A stretch of DNA of 64,000 nucleotides, taken from a virus. Numbering within the stretch: position 1 is the stretch's first letter; each line of letters opens with the position of its first letter. Location of the stretch: positions 1 through 64,000 of IMG/VR virus record IMGVR_UViG_3300020478_001903. One strand, written 5' to 3'. The notes beneath the pieces were generated by a model, which was not told the origin of the DNA, searched no databases, and saw nothing but the letters and a program-made list of their open reading frames with translations. Below, in pieces: positions 52,478 through 59,600 of the stretch. The position numbers and the translations under genes were made by a program.

Positions 52478-52866
52478 TACATGGTCTCCAAAATGCGCGT
52501 GGTAGAATATCCCTCAACAAACTGAAATATCCTCACCGATGCTAGGTCGCTCCCAACCACTTGATCTGCTGTATAATCGCCACCTTTGACTATTATATCA
52601 GGTTCCACTTGCTTTATTAACTCGTACGGAGTATTCTCGTCGAACACCTCTACTCTGTCCACATAGCGACAGCCTTCAAGCATTACCTTACGGTCTTCAA
52701 CATTGAAGAAGGGTCGACTGGGGCCTTTAAGTCTTCGGACGCTGTCGTCACTATTTAAACCCACAACTACAGTCCCCAGTGATTTGCAATATTTAAGCAA
52801 CTCCATGTGTCCTCGGTGCAATATATCAAAACACCCATTCGTAAAGATTAGTTTAGTAGTTGGCAT
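52477..52866 (-). CDS. HldE C-terminal-like (RfaE domain II) nucleotidyltransferase
   Basis: 129 residues. Signature TNGCFDILHRGHMELL with HxGH at 17-20, then GLNSDDSVRRLKGPSRP and IVKGGDY, all found in the adenylyltransferase part of HldE, which makes ADP-heptose. It is a stand-alone domain; the matching kinase part is at 54061-54789. Split forms occur in bacteria (HldA and HldC). Overlaps the SDR gene by 14 bases. Nucleotide (ADP, GDP or CDP) cannot be told from sequence. Confidence 0.9.
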   Translation of the reverse strand: MPTTKLIFTNGCFDILHRGHMELLKYCKSLGTVVVGLNSDDSVRRLKGPSRPFFNVEDRKVMLEGCRYVDRVEVFDENTPYELIKQVEPDIIVKGGDYTADQVVGSDLASVRIFQFVEGYSTTRILETM

Positions 52867-53779
52867 ACCAGGGGCTCTCGATAATAGAATAGGTCGTTAT
52901 CAGCTGTTTGATACCGTCATCCAAATCAAAAGCACAAGTATATCCCCTCGAATAAATCTTCTCACTACTCACAATATAATCACGAGTATCAGGATCGCTA
53001 GTAAATTCCGCGCGAATTATTTCAAGTGGAAGGTGCTTCTGAATTGTCTCGGCGAGCTGCAACTTATTCATATTCAAAACATCATTGCCTACATTAAAGG
53101 TTTCCCCGGTACATGCATCCCAGTTATCGAGCACAAATTTGAACGCATTGCATACGTCATGAATATGCACATAATTCCTCATAAATTCGCACTCATAGAG
53201 CACCAGTACACGGTCTCGTAAAGTTCGTAACACAAAGTTATTAACGAGCAAATCGGTGCGCATGCGAGAAGATGGGCCGTAAACAGTCGCCAAACGGAAC
53301 GTTACGCAGTTCACAGCGCTCCTGTAGGCGTTTTCAGCGTCAACCTTGGTTCTACCATACAGAGACACGGGATTGAGCGGAGATTCCTCTGTGCGGACTG
53401 TACCGTCTTCGCTGGTGCCATACCCTGAGTTGGTGCATGGATAGATCACCTTTTGCTCCGGAAGCTTGTTGTCGGCGATCCACTGATTAATCTCGTAGTT
53501 AATTTCTACAGCTGCCCGGGGATCCCGGTCGCAAAGTGGGAACCCAACCAATGCGGCCAAAGGAATGATGACATCGCAACCTTCCATGAGCTTTCCCAAT
53601 AGCTCTCTATCACGGACGTCACCGCGCACAAAAGTAAAGTTGGGACTATTAGCGTACCTTAGTAAAGACGTGGCATCGTACATTAAGTTATCGATTACCA
53701 CCACTTCGTGATCATCAATAAAATAGTTCACCAATTCGCTACCAATATAGCCGGCTCCTCCAGTAATTAATATCTTCAT
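52853..53779 (-). CDS. NAD-dependent sugar epimerase/dehydratase (extended SDR)
   Basis: 308 residues. GGAGYIGS at 7-14, NSGYG, and Tyr141-xxx-Lys145 (YGRTK) form an intact extended-SDR active site. Similar enzymes interconvert nucleotide sugars (UDP-galactose-4-epimerase, HldD, GDP-mannose types). Position between the two HldE-like parts suggests an HldD-type heptose epimerase, but the sequence does not decide. Spacing to the DUF962 gene is 1 base. Length typical. Confidence 0.88.
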   Translation of the reverse strand: MKILITGGAGYIGSELVNYFIDDHEVVVIDNLMYDATSLLRYANSPNFTFVRGDVRDRELLGKLMEGCDVIIPLAALVGFPLCDRDPRAAVEINYEINQWIADNKLPEQKVIYPCTNSGYGTSEDGTVRTEESPLNPVSLYGRTKVDAENAYRSAVNCVTFRLATVYGPSSRMRTDLLVNNFVLRTLRDRVLVLYECEFMRNYVHIHDVCNAFKFVLDNWDACTGETFNVGNDVLNMNKLQLAETIQKHLPLEIIRAEFTSDPDTRDYIVSSEKIYSRGYTCAFDLDDGIKQLITTYSIIESPWYANY

Positions 53780-53780
53780 T

Positions 53781-54071
53781 TTACCACTCCAACTTTCCGG
53801 TTAATATATCTTTGAGCATTACCCAGTCGCATGCTTTTGCCCACAAAGGCTTAGAAAATGCGGCCGGCTCGTTCTTTTCAAAAAAGAAGTGTCCTGACCA
53901 TGCGAACGGATAAACCACAAAAGGTGTCAGCAACAAAAGCGGCCATGATTTAAAAATGATTGCTGCAACCAAAGTTAATAGTGTAACGCACTGGCCCACT
54001 ACATGCAATCGCCTACAAATAGGGTTTTGATGTAAAGTCAGATAATACTCGTAGTATTCTTTAAACGACAC
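53781..54071 (-). CDS. DUF962/Mpo1-like membrane protein
   Basis: 96 residues from a GTG at 54071, chosen because AAAGGAGG lies 7 bases upstream; a TTG at 54122 would add an unsupported 17 residues. Motifs of the family: HQNPICRRLHVVG with His14 and His23, and WSGHFFFEKNEPAAF with His61, in two short membrane helices. Yeast Mpo1 is an iron-dependent dioxygenase removing one carbon from 2-hydroxy fatty acids. A bacterial or phage role is unknown to me. It overlaps the kinase stop by 11 bases. Possible link to lipid or lipid-linked glycan changes is inference. Confidence 0.82.
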   Translation of the reverse strand: MSFKEYYEYYLTLHQNPICRRLHVVGQCVTLLTLVAAIIFKSWPLLLLTPFVVYPFAWSGHFFFEKNEPAAFSKPLWAKACDWVMLKDILTGKLEW

Positions 54072-54789
54072 CGACGCCCCTCCTTTGGACCACCTCTGTG
54101 GCACACTCGTTTGCAAAGACAATCGCTTGACGAATATCTTGGGTTTCCATATACTTGGCTACCAGGCCGGCCAAAAAAGTATCTCCTGCTCCTGACATAT
54201 CTTTCACCTCTACGTTTTCCACCGGGAACCTCTCGCCCTGGTATTCACACCCTTTCTCTCTCAAAGTAATAATCATGTTATCAGTGTTGTCAACCGTATG
54301 TTTCGTACGATTGAACTCATATTCATTAATTTTGATAAACTTGGCGCCGGTCGACCAGGGCCCTAGGATCTTTTTTGTGTCCATGAAAACAGTAGAATGA
54401 TTTTGGCAAATAAAAGCAATATCCTCTTCGATCAAAAAGCCCTTATTATAGTCGGATATAACAATAGCATCATATTTTGAAAGAAGTTCTTTCGTTAAGC
54501 CCTCAACGCGCCGAACATCTTCCTCGCCCGTGTCAACGCGTAAAAACATGTAATTGGTTTGCTGGTCCACATACCTAGTTTTTTCGGTTTTCTCAGCGTT
54601 ACTCATTAAATCACAGGCGGTCCCGAGTTGTTGGAGATTAGCTGCTACATTTGCCGCCATTCCTCCGTTGCTGCAGGTTTTCTTGGGAACGAAAACTGGT
54701 GCTGGGACGTCCGGACAAAGGCGCGTACACTCACCATATACAAATACATCAGTACATGCGTCCCCTATAACCAGCGTCTTGCTACTCAT
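54061..54789 (-). CDS. PfkB-family sugar kinase, HldE kinase-like
   Basis: 242 residues. Start VIGDACTDVFVYGECTRLCP resembles HldE domain I (the GDxxxDxxxxGxxxRxxPE opening). Glycine motif NGGMAANVAANL near 41-52 and PfkB signature DMSGAGDTFLAG at 198-209 with catalytic Asp203. HldE domain I is about 310 residues, so this form lacks some parts. It probably phosphorylates heptose-7-phosphate or a related sugar phosphate. The partner nucleotidyltransferase is at 52477. Overlaps the 136-residue gene by 8 bases. Confidence 0.88.
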   Translation of the reverse strand: MSSKTLVIGDACTDVFVYGECTRLCPDVPAPVFVPKKTCSNGGMAANVAANLQQLGTACDLMSNAEKTEKTRYVDQQTNYMFLRVDTGEEDVRRVEGLTKELLSKYDAIVISDYNKGFLIEEDIAFICQNHSTVFMDTKKILGPWSTGAKFIKINEYEFNRTKHTVDNTDNMIITLREKGCEYQGERFPVENVEVKDMSGAGDTFLAGLVAKYMETQDIRQAIVFANECATEVVQRRGVGVV

Positions 54790-55192
54790 CTTTCCAGCTA
54801 ACTTCCCAATCCTTAAAATCGGCAGCTAAGCAGTCTATCTTATAGTCCTTTCTGCCGCCAACTATCTCTTGAATTTTATTTTTGGCAACGTTGCGGATAC
54901 CATTTAGCCCATGGGTCAACTCTAGATTGTTGCCGTCTTTGATTCCTTTGCGGTAATTAGATTCATTGTGCCAAATATGAAGGTTCATTTGTGATAACAC
55001 AACAATAGCACGAATAGTTTCGCCCGTAATGTTTTCGGAAGAATCCAATATCAATTGAACATCATGAACAATGTCCTTGATTTCCTGGGAATATTCCTCT
55101 TTGTGCTCGGGAATGAAAACTTCTTTAAGCTGTGCGATAGAAAGTCTATCAATCAGCTCTGCTAATGTGGGCAAATATTTTCTTTGACTCAT
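54782..55192 (-). CDS. Hypothetical phage protein in glycan cassette
   Basis: 136 residues beginning MSQRKYLPTLAELIDRLSIA, mostly helical with QLKEVFIPEHKEEYSQEIKD and LSQMNLHIWHNES. I recall similar proteins in marine phages near sugar genes, with no known role. It overlaps the kinase gene by 8 bases, so it is co-translated. Structure-only or regulatory function cannot be judged. Confidence 0.8.
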   Translation of the reverse strand: MSQRKYLPTLAELIDRLSIAQLKEVFIPEHKEEYSQEIKDIVHDVQLILDSSENITGETIRAIVVLSQMNLHIWHNESNYRKGIKDGNNLELTHGLNGIRNVAKNKIQEIVGGRKDYKIDCLAADFKDWEVSWKDE

Positions 55193-55201
55193 AATCTACC
55201 T

Positions 55202-56347
55202 TCACCTAGGGGCACTACAGTTGGCTAAACCTTCTTTCAACGCAACAATGATTCGGGCGACGTCGTCGTCGCTCAAATACTGATGGCAGCCGATATGAAC
55301 ACCGTTGTCTCCCACCCATTCAGATTCAGGAAAATCACCCAATGAGTGACCCATGTCTGCAAAAGCCGCATGTTGTGTAGGAATACACCCAAAATTTCTC
55401 TTGTGATGAATATTGTGATGATCTAAGGCAGCCTTGATATGTTCAATATCTCCTTCTGTCTTGCACGTCACACTAAATCCATGAGGACAGTTTACATTTC
55501 CCTCGTCTTCCTCGGAAAACCACGCAACGTCTTCAAACCCCACAACGCCAGCGCGCATTTCTTTCATGAAACGATGACGTGTCCAAAATGTATCCCAGAA
55601 CACACTAAGTGCTTCGAGGCCGATAGATGCTTCTAGATCGTTCATCTTAGAGTTCAGCCCAGTTCTCAGATGATCAAAATAAATAGAATTGTGTGGGCGG
55701 CCGTGTGAGCGTGTAGAGGTCAGAAGATTGCCGATTTCTTCACTATTAGCCGACACCATACCTCCTTCGCCACAGCACACCAGGTGAGCAATGTAGAAAC
55801 TGTAAACCGACATGTCGCCCCACTGGCCGACGAGCTTGCCTTTATATCTTGCGCCATGAGCTTCGCACGCATCTTCAATGACGAGAAGATTGTGTCGAGA
55901 CGCGATATCACAGATAACATCCATTTCCGCCATGCGGCCCATCGTGTGCACCGGCATAATAGCTACCGTATTTTCGTTAATAGCCTCTTCAATTTTCGAC
56001 TCATCAATATTCAAAGTTTCTCTTTTGACGTCAACAAACTTCGGTACCAGGCCTGCAGCGCGGACTGCATTAGAGGTAGCAATAAACGACAACGCTGGGA
56101 CGATCACTTCACTAACATTTCTTTTGGCGCCCTTCAGATCATACAAAGCCAAGCAAGAGTTTAGTACACCATCCGTACCTGAACTTACAGCAACACTTTG
56201 GGTATATTCAAATAACTCGTTCCACTGCTTTTCTAAAGCCTTTACTTTCGGACCTCCGGATGCCCAGTTGGTATCGCAAACATCCATAAGATGCTCCCGA
56301 GCCAAATCGCCGATTACTAGTTCACCAAATTCAATTCTTTTTTTCAT
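55202..56347 (-). CDS. DegT-fold PLP enzyme with His at the Lys position (ColD/RfbH-like dehydratase candidate)
   Basis: 381 residues, normal for the family. N-terminal SSGTDG near 55-60, PLP-Asp in IEDACEAHGA (Asp159), and active-site segment SFYIAHLVCCGEGG at 183-196. In aminotransferases this position is Lys (as in SFxxxK...GEGG); here it is His188, the change seen in the 3-dehydratases ColD and RfbH (SFYPAHHITMGEGG in the latter, from memory). Such enzymes remove the C3 hydroxyl of a 4-keto-6-deoxy sugar with a PMP cofactor. RfbH also uses an iron-sulphur cluster; I see no clear Cys set. Function is inferred from one residue and context. ATGA overlap with the ThDP beta gene. Confidence 0.88.
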   Translation of the reverse strand: MKKRIEFGELVIGDLAREHLMDVCDTNWASGGPKVKALEKQWNELFEYTQSVAVSSGTDGVLNSCLALYDLKGAKRNVSEVIVPALSFIATSNAVRAAGLVPKFVDVKRETLNIDESKIEEAINENTVAIMPVHTMGRMAEMDVICDIASRHNLLVIEDACEAHGARYKGKLVGQWGDMSVYSFYIAHLVCCGEGGMVSANSEEIGNLLTSTRSHGRPHNSIYFDHLRTGLNSKMNDLEASIGLEALSVFWDTFWTRHRFMKEMRAGVVGFEDVAWFSEEDEGNVNCPHGFSVTCKTEGDIEHIKAALDHHNIHHKRNFGCIPTQHAAFADMGHSLGDFPESEWVGDNGVHIGCHQYLSDDDVARIIVALKEGLANCSAPR

Positions 56348-56868
56348 CTGTATAAATCTCCATGTTCAATTATTAAAGTAGATCGATCGCTGTTTAAAGC
56401 TCTCTCGTACGCAGGCACCACCTCAGGTCCGTACAGCAACTCAACTACATCAATATTGGTACAAGCGCTCCTGAAGCACTCTGTATAGTCCGCTTTATGT
56501 TGGTGACCCGGGTCGAGGGGGTACTGTGATCCCACAACAGCCTTCATGATAACCTTCGGCTTACTCTGACCCACAGACATGGCCTCCCACTTGTCTAGGT
56601 GATTTACGATTTGGTTCATTGCTAAAATGATGAAGTTCATTCTGGGATAAACAGAAACCGGAATGTATCCCTCGATGGCTAGACCTAGGGCGACTCCCGC
56701 TTGAAATTCTTCTGCAACTGGTAGTTCAAGAAGCTTCTCTGGAGGGAAATGCTTCACCTGATGAGTAAGGGCGGTTCCCTTATATTCTACGGCCTGTCCA
56801 ATAAAAATTGTTTTGGGATGCTGATTTAGCAATTCCATTCCTTTATACACTTCTTCTTTATAGTTCAT
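56344..56868 (-). CDS. ThDP-dependent enzyme, beta-type subunit (transketolase Pyr domain)
   Basis: 174 residues from the ATG at 56868, 2 bases after the alpha gene. It matches the pyrimidine-binding domain of E1-beta/transketolase: VAEEFQAGVALGLAIEGYIP with conserved Glu53 that activates the cofactor, then PRMNFIILAMNQIVNHLDKW. E1-beta proteins are about 325 residues with a C-terminal transketolase domain; here that domain is absent. The pair is thus minimal. Together with the alpha gene it should bind thiamine diphosphate and transfer a two-carbon or acyl unit. Substrate unknown. Confidence 0.86.
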   Translation of the reverse strand: MNYKEEVYKGMELLNQHPKTIFIGQAVEYKGTALTHQVKHFPPEKLLELPVAEEFQAGVALGLAIEGYIPVSVYPRMNFIILAMNQIVNHLDKWEAMSVGQSKPKVIMKAVVGSQYPLDPGHQHKADYTECFRSACTNIDVVELLYGPEVVPAYERALNSDRSTLIIEHGDLYR

Positions 56869-56869
56869 C

Positions 56870-57502
56870 CTAAAACTCCACAAATACGCCCGTACCCGAA
56901 TGGGGATAAGACATCTCATACGTATAATAAACAAGATCTGTACTAGTATCCGCAGACATAGTTTTATAGATCTGGTATAAAGACTCCGTGGGAACGGAGC
57001 CCCAGCACTCTTCAGTGATGGTCCCCACCGACTTGCCGTTGTCTTCGATTATGAAGGTGATTGGGAGGTCGTGGGATATTGCGTAAACAATAGATTCATG
57101 GGATATGCCTGTTCGAAAGCTCATATCTCCAAGAAAGCAGAATACACGATTAAGCTTATTCTGTTTCTTAAGCGCCAACGCGGTGCCGGTTGCAATCGGG
57201 GAGATTCCTCCAACGATAGCAGAACTATAGAAATTATAATCCGGGTAATGCAGGGTAATAGACCTTCCCTCTAAAATATCTTGCTTCACTCTTTCAGGAG
57301 GAACTCCCTGTAAAAGAGCGTGTAAATGGCTAGCCCAAGTTGAATAAACATAATGTTCATTGGAAATCTGAAGGTTTTTAAAGATGTCGACAAGTATCTG
57401 CTCATTACCATCTCGTAAATGCACAGGAGCGGTAATGTGGCCGGCTTCGTAGATGGCGGCGATATCTTTTTCAAACTCGATCAAATCACTGGCTTGTAAC
57501 AT
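56870..57502 (-). CDS. ThDP-dependent enzyme, alpha-type subunit (E1-alpha-like PP domain)
   Basis: 210 residues; family E1-alpha is about 320-370. ThDP/Mg motif: GD at 125-126 (FLGDMSFRTG) and ending IIEDNGKS with Asn155, 30 residues from the Gly, as in the GDG-x(24-27)-NN pattern. Also Gly-rich SSAIVGGISPIATGTALA. Two-subunit ThDP enzymes attach two-carbon branches in some antibiotic sugars (aldgarose), and YerE does so in yersiniose. Whether this pair does so is inference. The pyruvate dehydrogenase E2/E3 partners are absent, which makes an oxidative complex unlikely. It overlaps the cupin-like epimerase by 17 bases. Confidence 0.87.
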   Translation of the reverse strand: MLQASDLIEFEKDIAAIYEAGHITAPVHLRDGNEQILVDIFKNLQISNEHYVYSTWASHLHALLQGVPPERVKQDILEGRSITLHYPDYNFYSSAIVGGISPIATGTALALKKQNKLNRVFCFLGDMSFRTGISHESIVYAISHDLPITFIIEDNGKSVGTITEECWGSVPTESLYQIYKTMSADTSTDLVYYTYEMSYPHSGTGVFVEF

Positions 57503-57995
57503 TCTTTTTTAGCTCCTTTAAAGATTGTGAACGGCGATCCCTCTCTGAGACTATTTGACACAATGAGTCGTCCCATTCGGGCGATATATCAGAATCATCA
57601 TAGTGAACACTCCATTGGTCTTCCGGTGCTGTATAGTACTCGCTCCATTTATAATAGAAAATGCAAGTTGTACTCAAGCACTGATGCGCGTTTAACGTGC
57701 GTGGCGGCACTAGAACCGAAGTAGATTCAAGCGAATCACCATCTAGAATATAAACCTTTTTTTCGTCTGTGTCAATGTTATACGTAACTAATTTTATCTT
57801 TCCGTGTAAACAAGAGATAAGCTTCCACGTCTTATCGTCGCCATGAAATCCCCTAATCACTCCTTGGTTAGATTTTGAAACCTTATCTTGAACAAACGTA
57901 CAATCTACTGGGATTTTTCTTTCATCATAAATCGTATAGATATTACCGCGGGGCTCAAAATGCTTCTGATCCACCAACGTAATATCATTGTACAT
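57486..57995 (-). CDS. dTDP-4-dehydrorhamnose 3,5-epimerase-like (RmlC) cupin
   Basis: 169 residues, close to RmlC (about 180). Family signature FVQDKVSKSNQGVIRGFHG with catalytic-type His51, Lys58 in DDKTWKLI, a LHGKIKLVTYNI strand, and a later Tyr-rich part (FYYKWSEYYTAPEDQ). RmlC epimerises C3 and C5 of a 4-keto-6-deoxy sugar. Its place between the ThDP pair and an SDR, with the 4,6-dehydratase in the same cassette, fits a deoxy-sugar route. Overlap with the SDR gene is 11 bases. Single or double epimerisation cannot be told. Confidence 0.84.
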   Translation of the reverse strand: MYNDITLVDQKHFEPRGNIYTIYDERKIPVDCTFVQDKVSKSNQGVIRGFHGDDKTWKLISCLHGKIKLVTYNIDTDEKKVYILDGDSLESTSVLVPPRTLNAHQCLSTTCIFYYKWSEYYTAPEDQWSVHYDDSDISPEWDDSLCQIVSERDRRSQSLKELKKNVTSQ

Positions 57996-58941
57996 GGTTT
58001 TTATACCATTCGCAAGTCTTCCTCAAACCTTCCTCAATACTGGTGCTTACGGTCCATCCGAGATCTCGCTCGGCTTTATCGCAATTAAGTATAACAGTCG
58101 TAGGAATGTCCGGCTTGGTAAGGTCGAACTGAAGATCTAGCTCCTTGTCGTTTAGCTTCATGATTGTTTCGGCCAACTGAAGAATGGGATAAGCTTGTCC
58201 TCCTCCGCAATTGTATAGCTCATACATTCCCTTTTGGTTGTCGATGCACTTATGAATAAAATCAACCAAATCGTCAATGTAAATGATGTCTCGCGAGGCT
58301 TTACCTTCTCCCCAAATCTCTAACGTATCTTCCGCATTGATAATCTTATTTACAAAAGCGGGAACTACATGGCACTTGTCCAAGTCAAACTTGTCATAGG
58401 GTCCGTAAACATTAGAGTGACGGAAAGCCGTGAATTTCGTCGTACCAATACGTGAATAAAAGTCGCACATATTCTCATTAAAAACCTTCATATGGCCTAC
58501 GCCAAAATATGCACTGTATAACTCATCGCTGGCGCTCCAATCAGCCTCAGACTGAGGATGGTCTTTGGGCTGATACATTACCGTGCAACTGGGGAAGAGC
58601 ACATGACCTACACCAGCCGTCATTGCTTCTCGGAAGATCCAAGCATTCATGACCACATTGTCAGTCACATGAACATATGGCCTCTCTACCACGTCCTTTG
58701 CGCCGGTGGTGGTGGCAGCAGCCTGCAGTACCACATCAAAATGCTTGCTAGCAAACAGCCCCTTAACCTCGGATTCGTTGCGCAAGTCGATCGAAACATA
58801 GTCAACCCCTTCCACTCGGCCACGCTGAGGTTCTGTCTTATTAAATAACGTCGCCGTTATATCATAGCTGTCTTTAAAGTGGTCCAAACATGTTTTGCCG
58901 ATCAACCCATCAGCTCCACAAATCAGCATAGTCTTCGTCAT
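57985..58941 (-). CDS. GDP-fucose-synthase-like SDR lacking YxxxK
   Basis: 318 residues. N-terminal ICGADGLIGKT (GxxGxxG), then family segments RHSNVYGPYDKFD and HVVPAFVNKII that resemble GDP-L-fucose synthase. The catalytic YxxxK is not evident: the expected site reads AYFGVGHMK. The gene at 59593-60585 is a paralogue with a different change. NAD binding looks intact, so the enzyme may catalyse a variant reaction, or use another base. It may be inactive, but the long intact frame argues against decay. It overlaps the methyltransferase by 4 bases. Confidence 0.86.
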   Translation of the reverse strand: MTKTMLICGADGLIGKTCLDHFKDSYDITATLFNKTEPQRGRVEGVDYVSIDLRNESEVKGLFASKHFDVVLQAAATTTGAKDVVERPYVHVTDNVVMNAWIFREAMTAGVGHVLFPSCTVMYQPKDHPQSEADWSASDELYSAYFGVGHMKVFNENMCDFYSRIGTTKFTAFRHSNVYGPYDKFDLDKCHVVPAFVNKIINAEDTLEIWGEGKASRDIIYIDDLVDFIHKCIDNQKGMYELYNCGGGQAYPILQLAETIMKLNDKELDLQFDLTKPDIPTTVILNCDKAERDLGWTVSTSIEEGLRKTCEWYKNHVQ

Positions 58942-59600
58942 TCTGCTGTCTCCTTTATCAGATATGCGATCCCCACCTCCTTGGAGTGGGAAATAAATTG
59001 CCAGTTATAGTCGGTTTCTCGCAGAACTCGCGGAGTTCCGTACCTGTCTCCCTCAAAATTTGCATCATGAAGAGCCACGATTCCGCCGGCCTTAACCTTA
59101 GGATAATAGTTTTCCAAATCCTTTTTAACATACTCATAAGAGTGATTACCATCGATGAAGACAGCATCGTATTCTTTGTCGAGCGTCGCATGTAGGACCG
59201 TAGAATCCCCCTCTAAAATCGTCTCTAAAGTAGAATCCATTTCGGGCTTGTAGCGCTCAATAAACTGTGGGTCGTACTCAATCGTCGTGATATGATCCAG
59301 GAGCAGACTCAGTACAAAATGTGTAGAGGCCCAGTGGCCCAGCCCAATCTGTAGCATATCTTTAACATCGTTTTTTAACAATAATTTCAAGAAGTCCACC
59401 AACTCTGCTCTGACCTGTTGGGTTACCTGTGGGTGACTATTAACAATGTCTACATCTGGATTAATGTACAAATCTTTGTACCAATCGTTTTGTGCTAAGA
59501 TGTTCCGTGAACGTTGTTCCGAGAGAGACAAAACTAAATCTATTTTTGGGAGCAACTCCTGGTTATGGATATACTGTTTTATAAATTGCTTATTAATCAT
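58938..59600 (-). CDS. Class I SAM-dependent methyltransferase
   Basis: 220 residues from ATG 59600 behind GGAGGAG. Motif I LQIGLGHWAST near 83-93, followed by an acidic end of strand 2 (ITTIEYDPQF), then AVFIDGNHSYEYVKKDLENY and GGIVALHDANFEGD. The IDGNHxYxxxxxDL and HDAN patterns belong to the Methyltransf_24 group, often sugar O-methyltransferases. It is between two SDR paralogues, so it may O-methylate their sugar product. Substrate unknown. Overlaps the next gene by 8 bases. Confidence 0.84.
   Translation of the reverse strand: MINKQFIKQYIHNQELLPKIDLVLSLSEQRSRNILAQNDWYKDLYINPDVDIVNSHPQVTQQVRAELVDFLKLLLKNDVKDMLQIGLGHWASTHFVLSLLLDHITTIEYDPQFIERYKPEMDSTLETILEGDSTVLHATLDKEYDAVFIDGNHSYEYVKKDLENYYPKVKAGGIVALHDANFEGDRYGTPRVLRETDYNWQFISHSKEVGIAYLIKETAE

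Noticed and set aside
54072-54122. Longer DUF962 protein from a TTG at 54122
   Set aside because: A strong AAAGGAGG site positions translation at the GTG at 54071, and the extra residues are outside the family.
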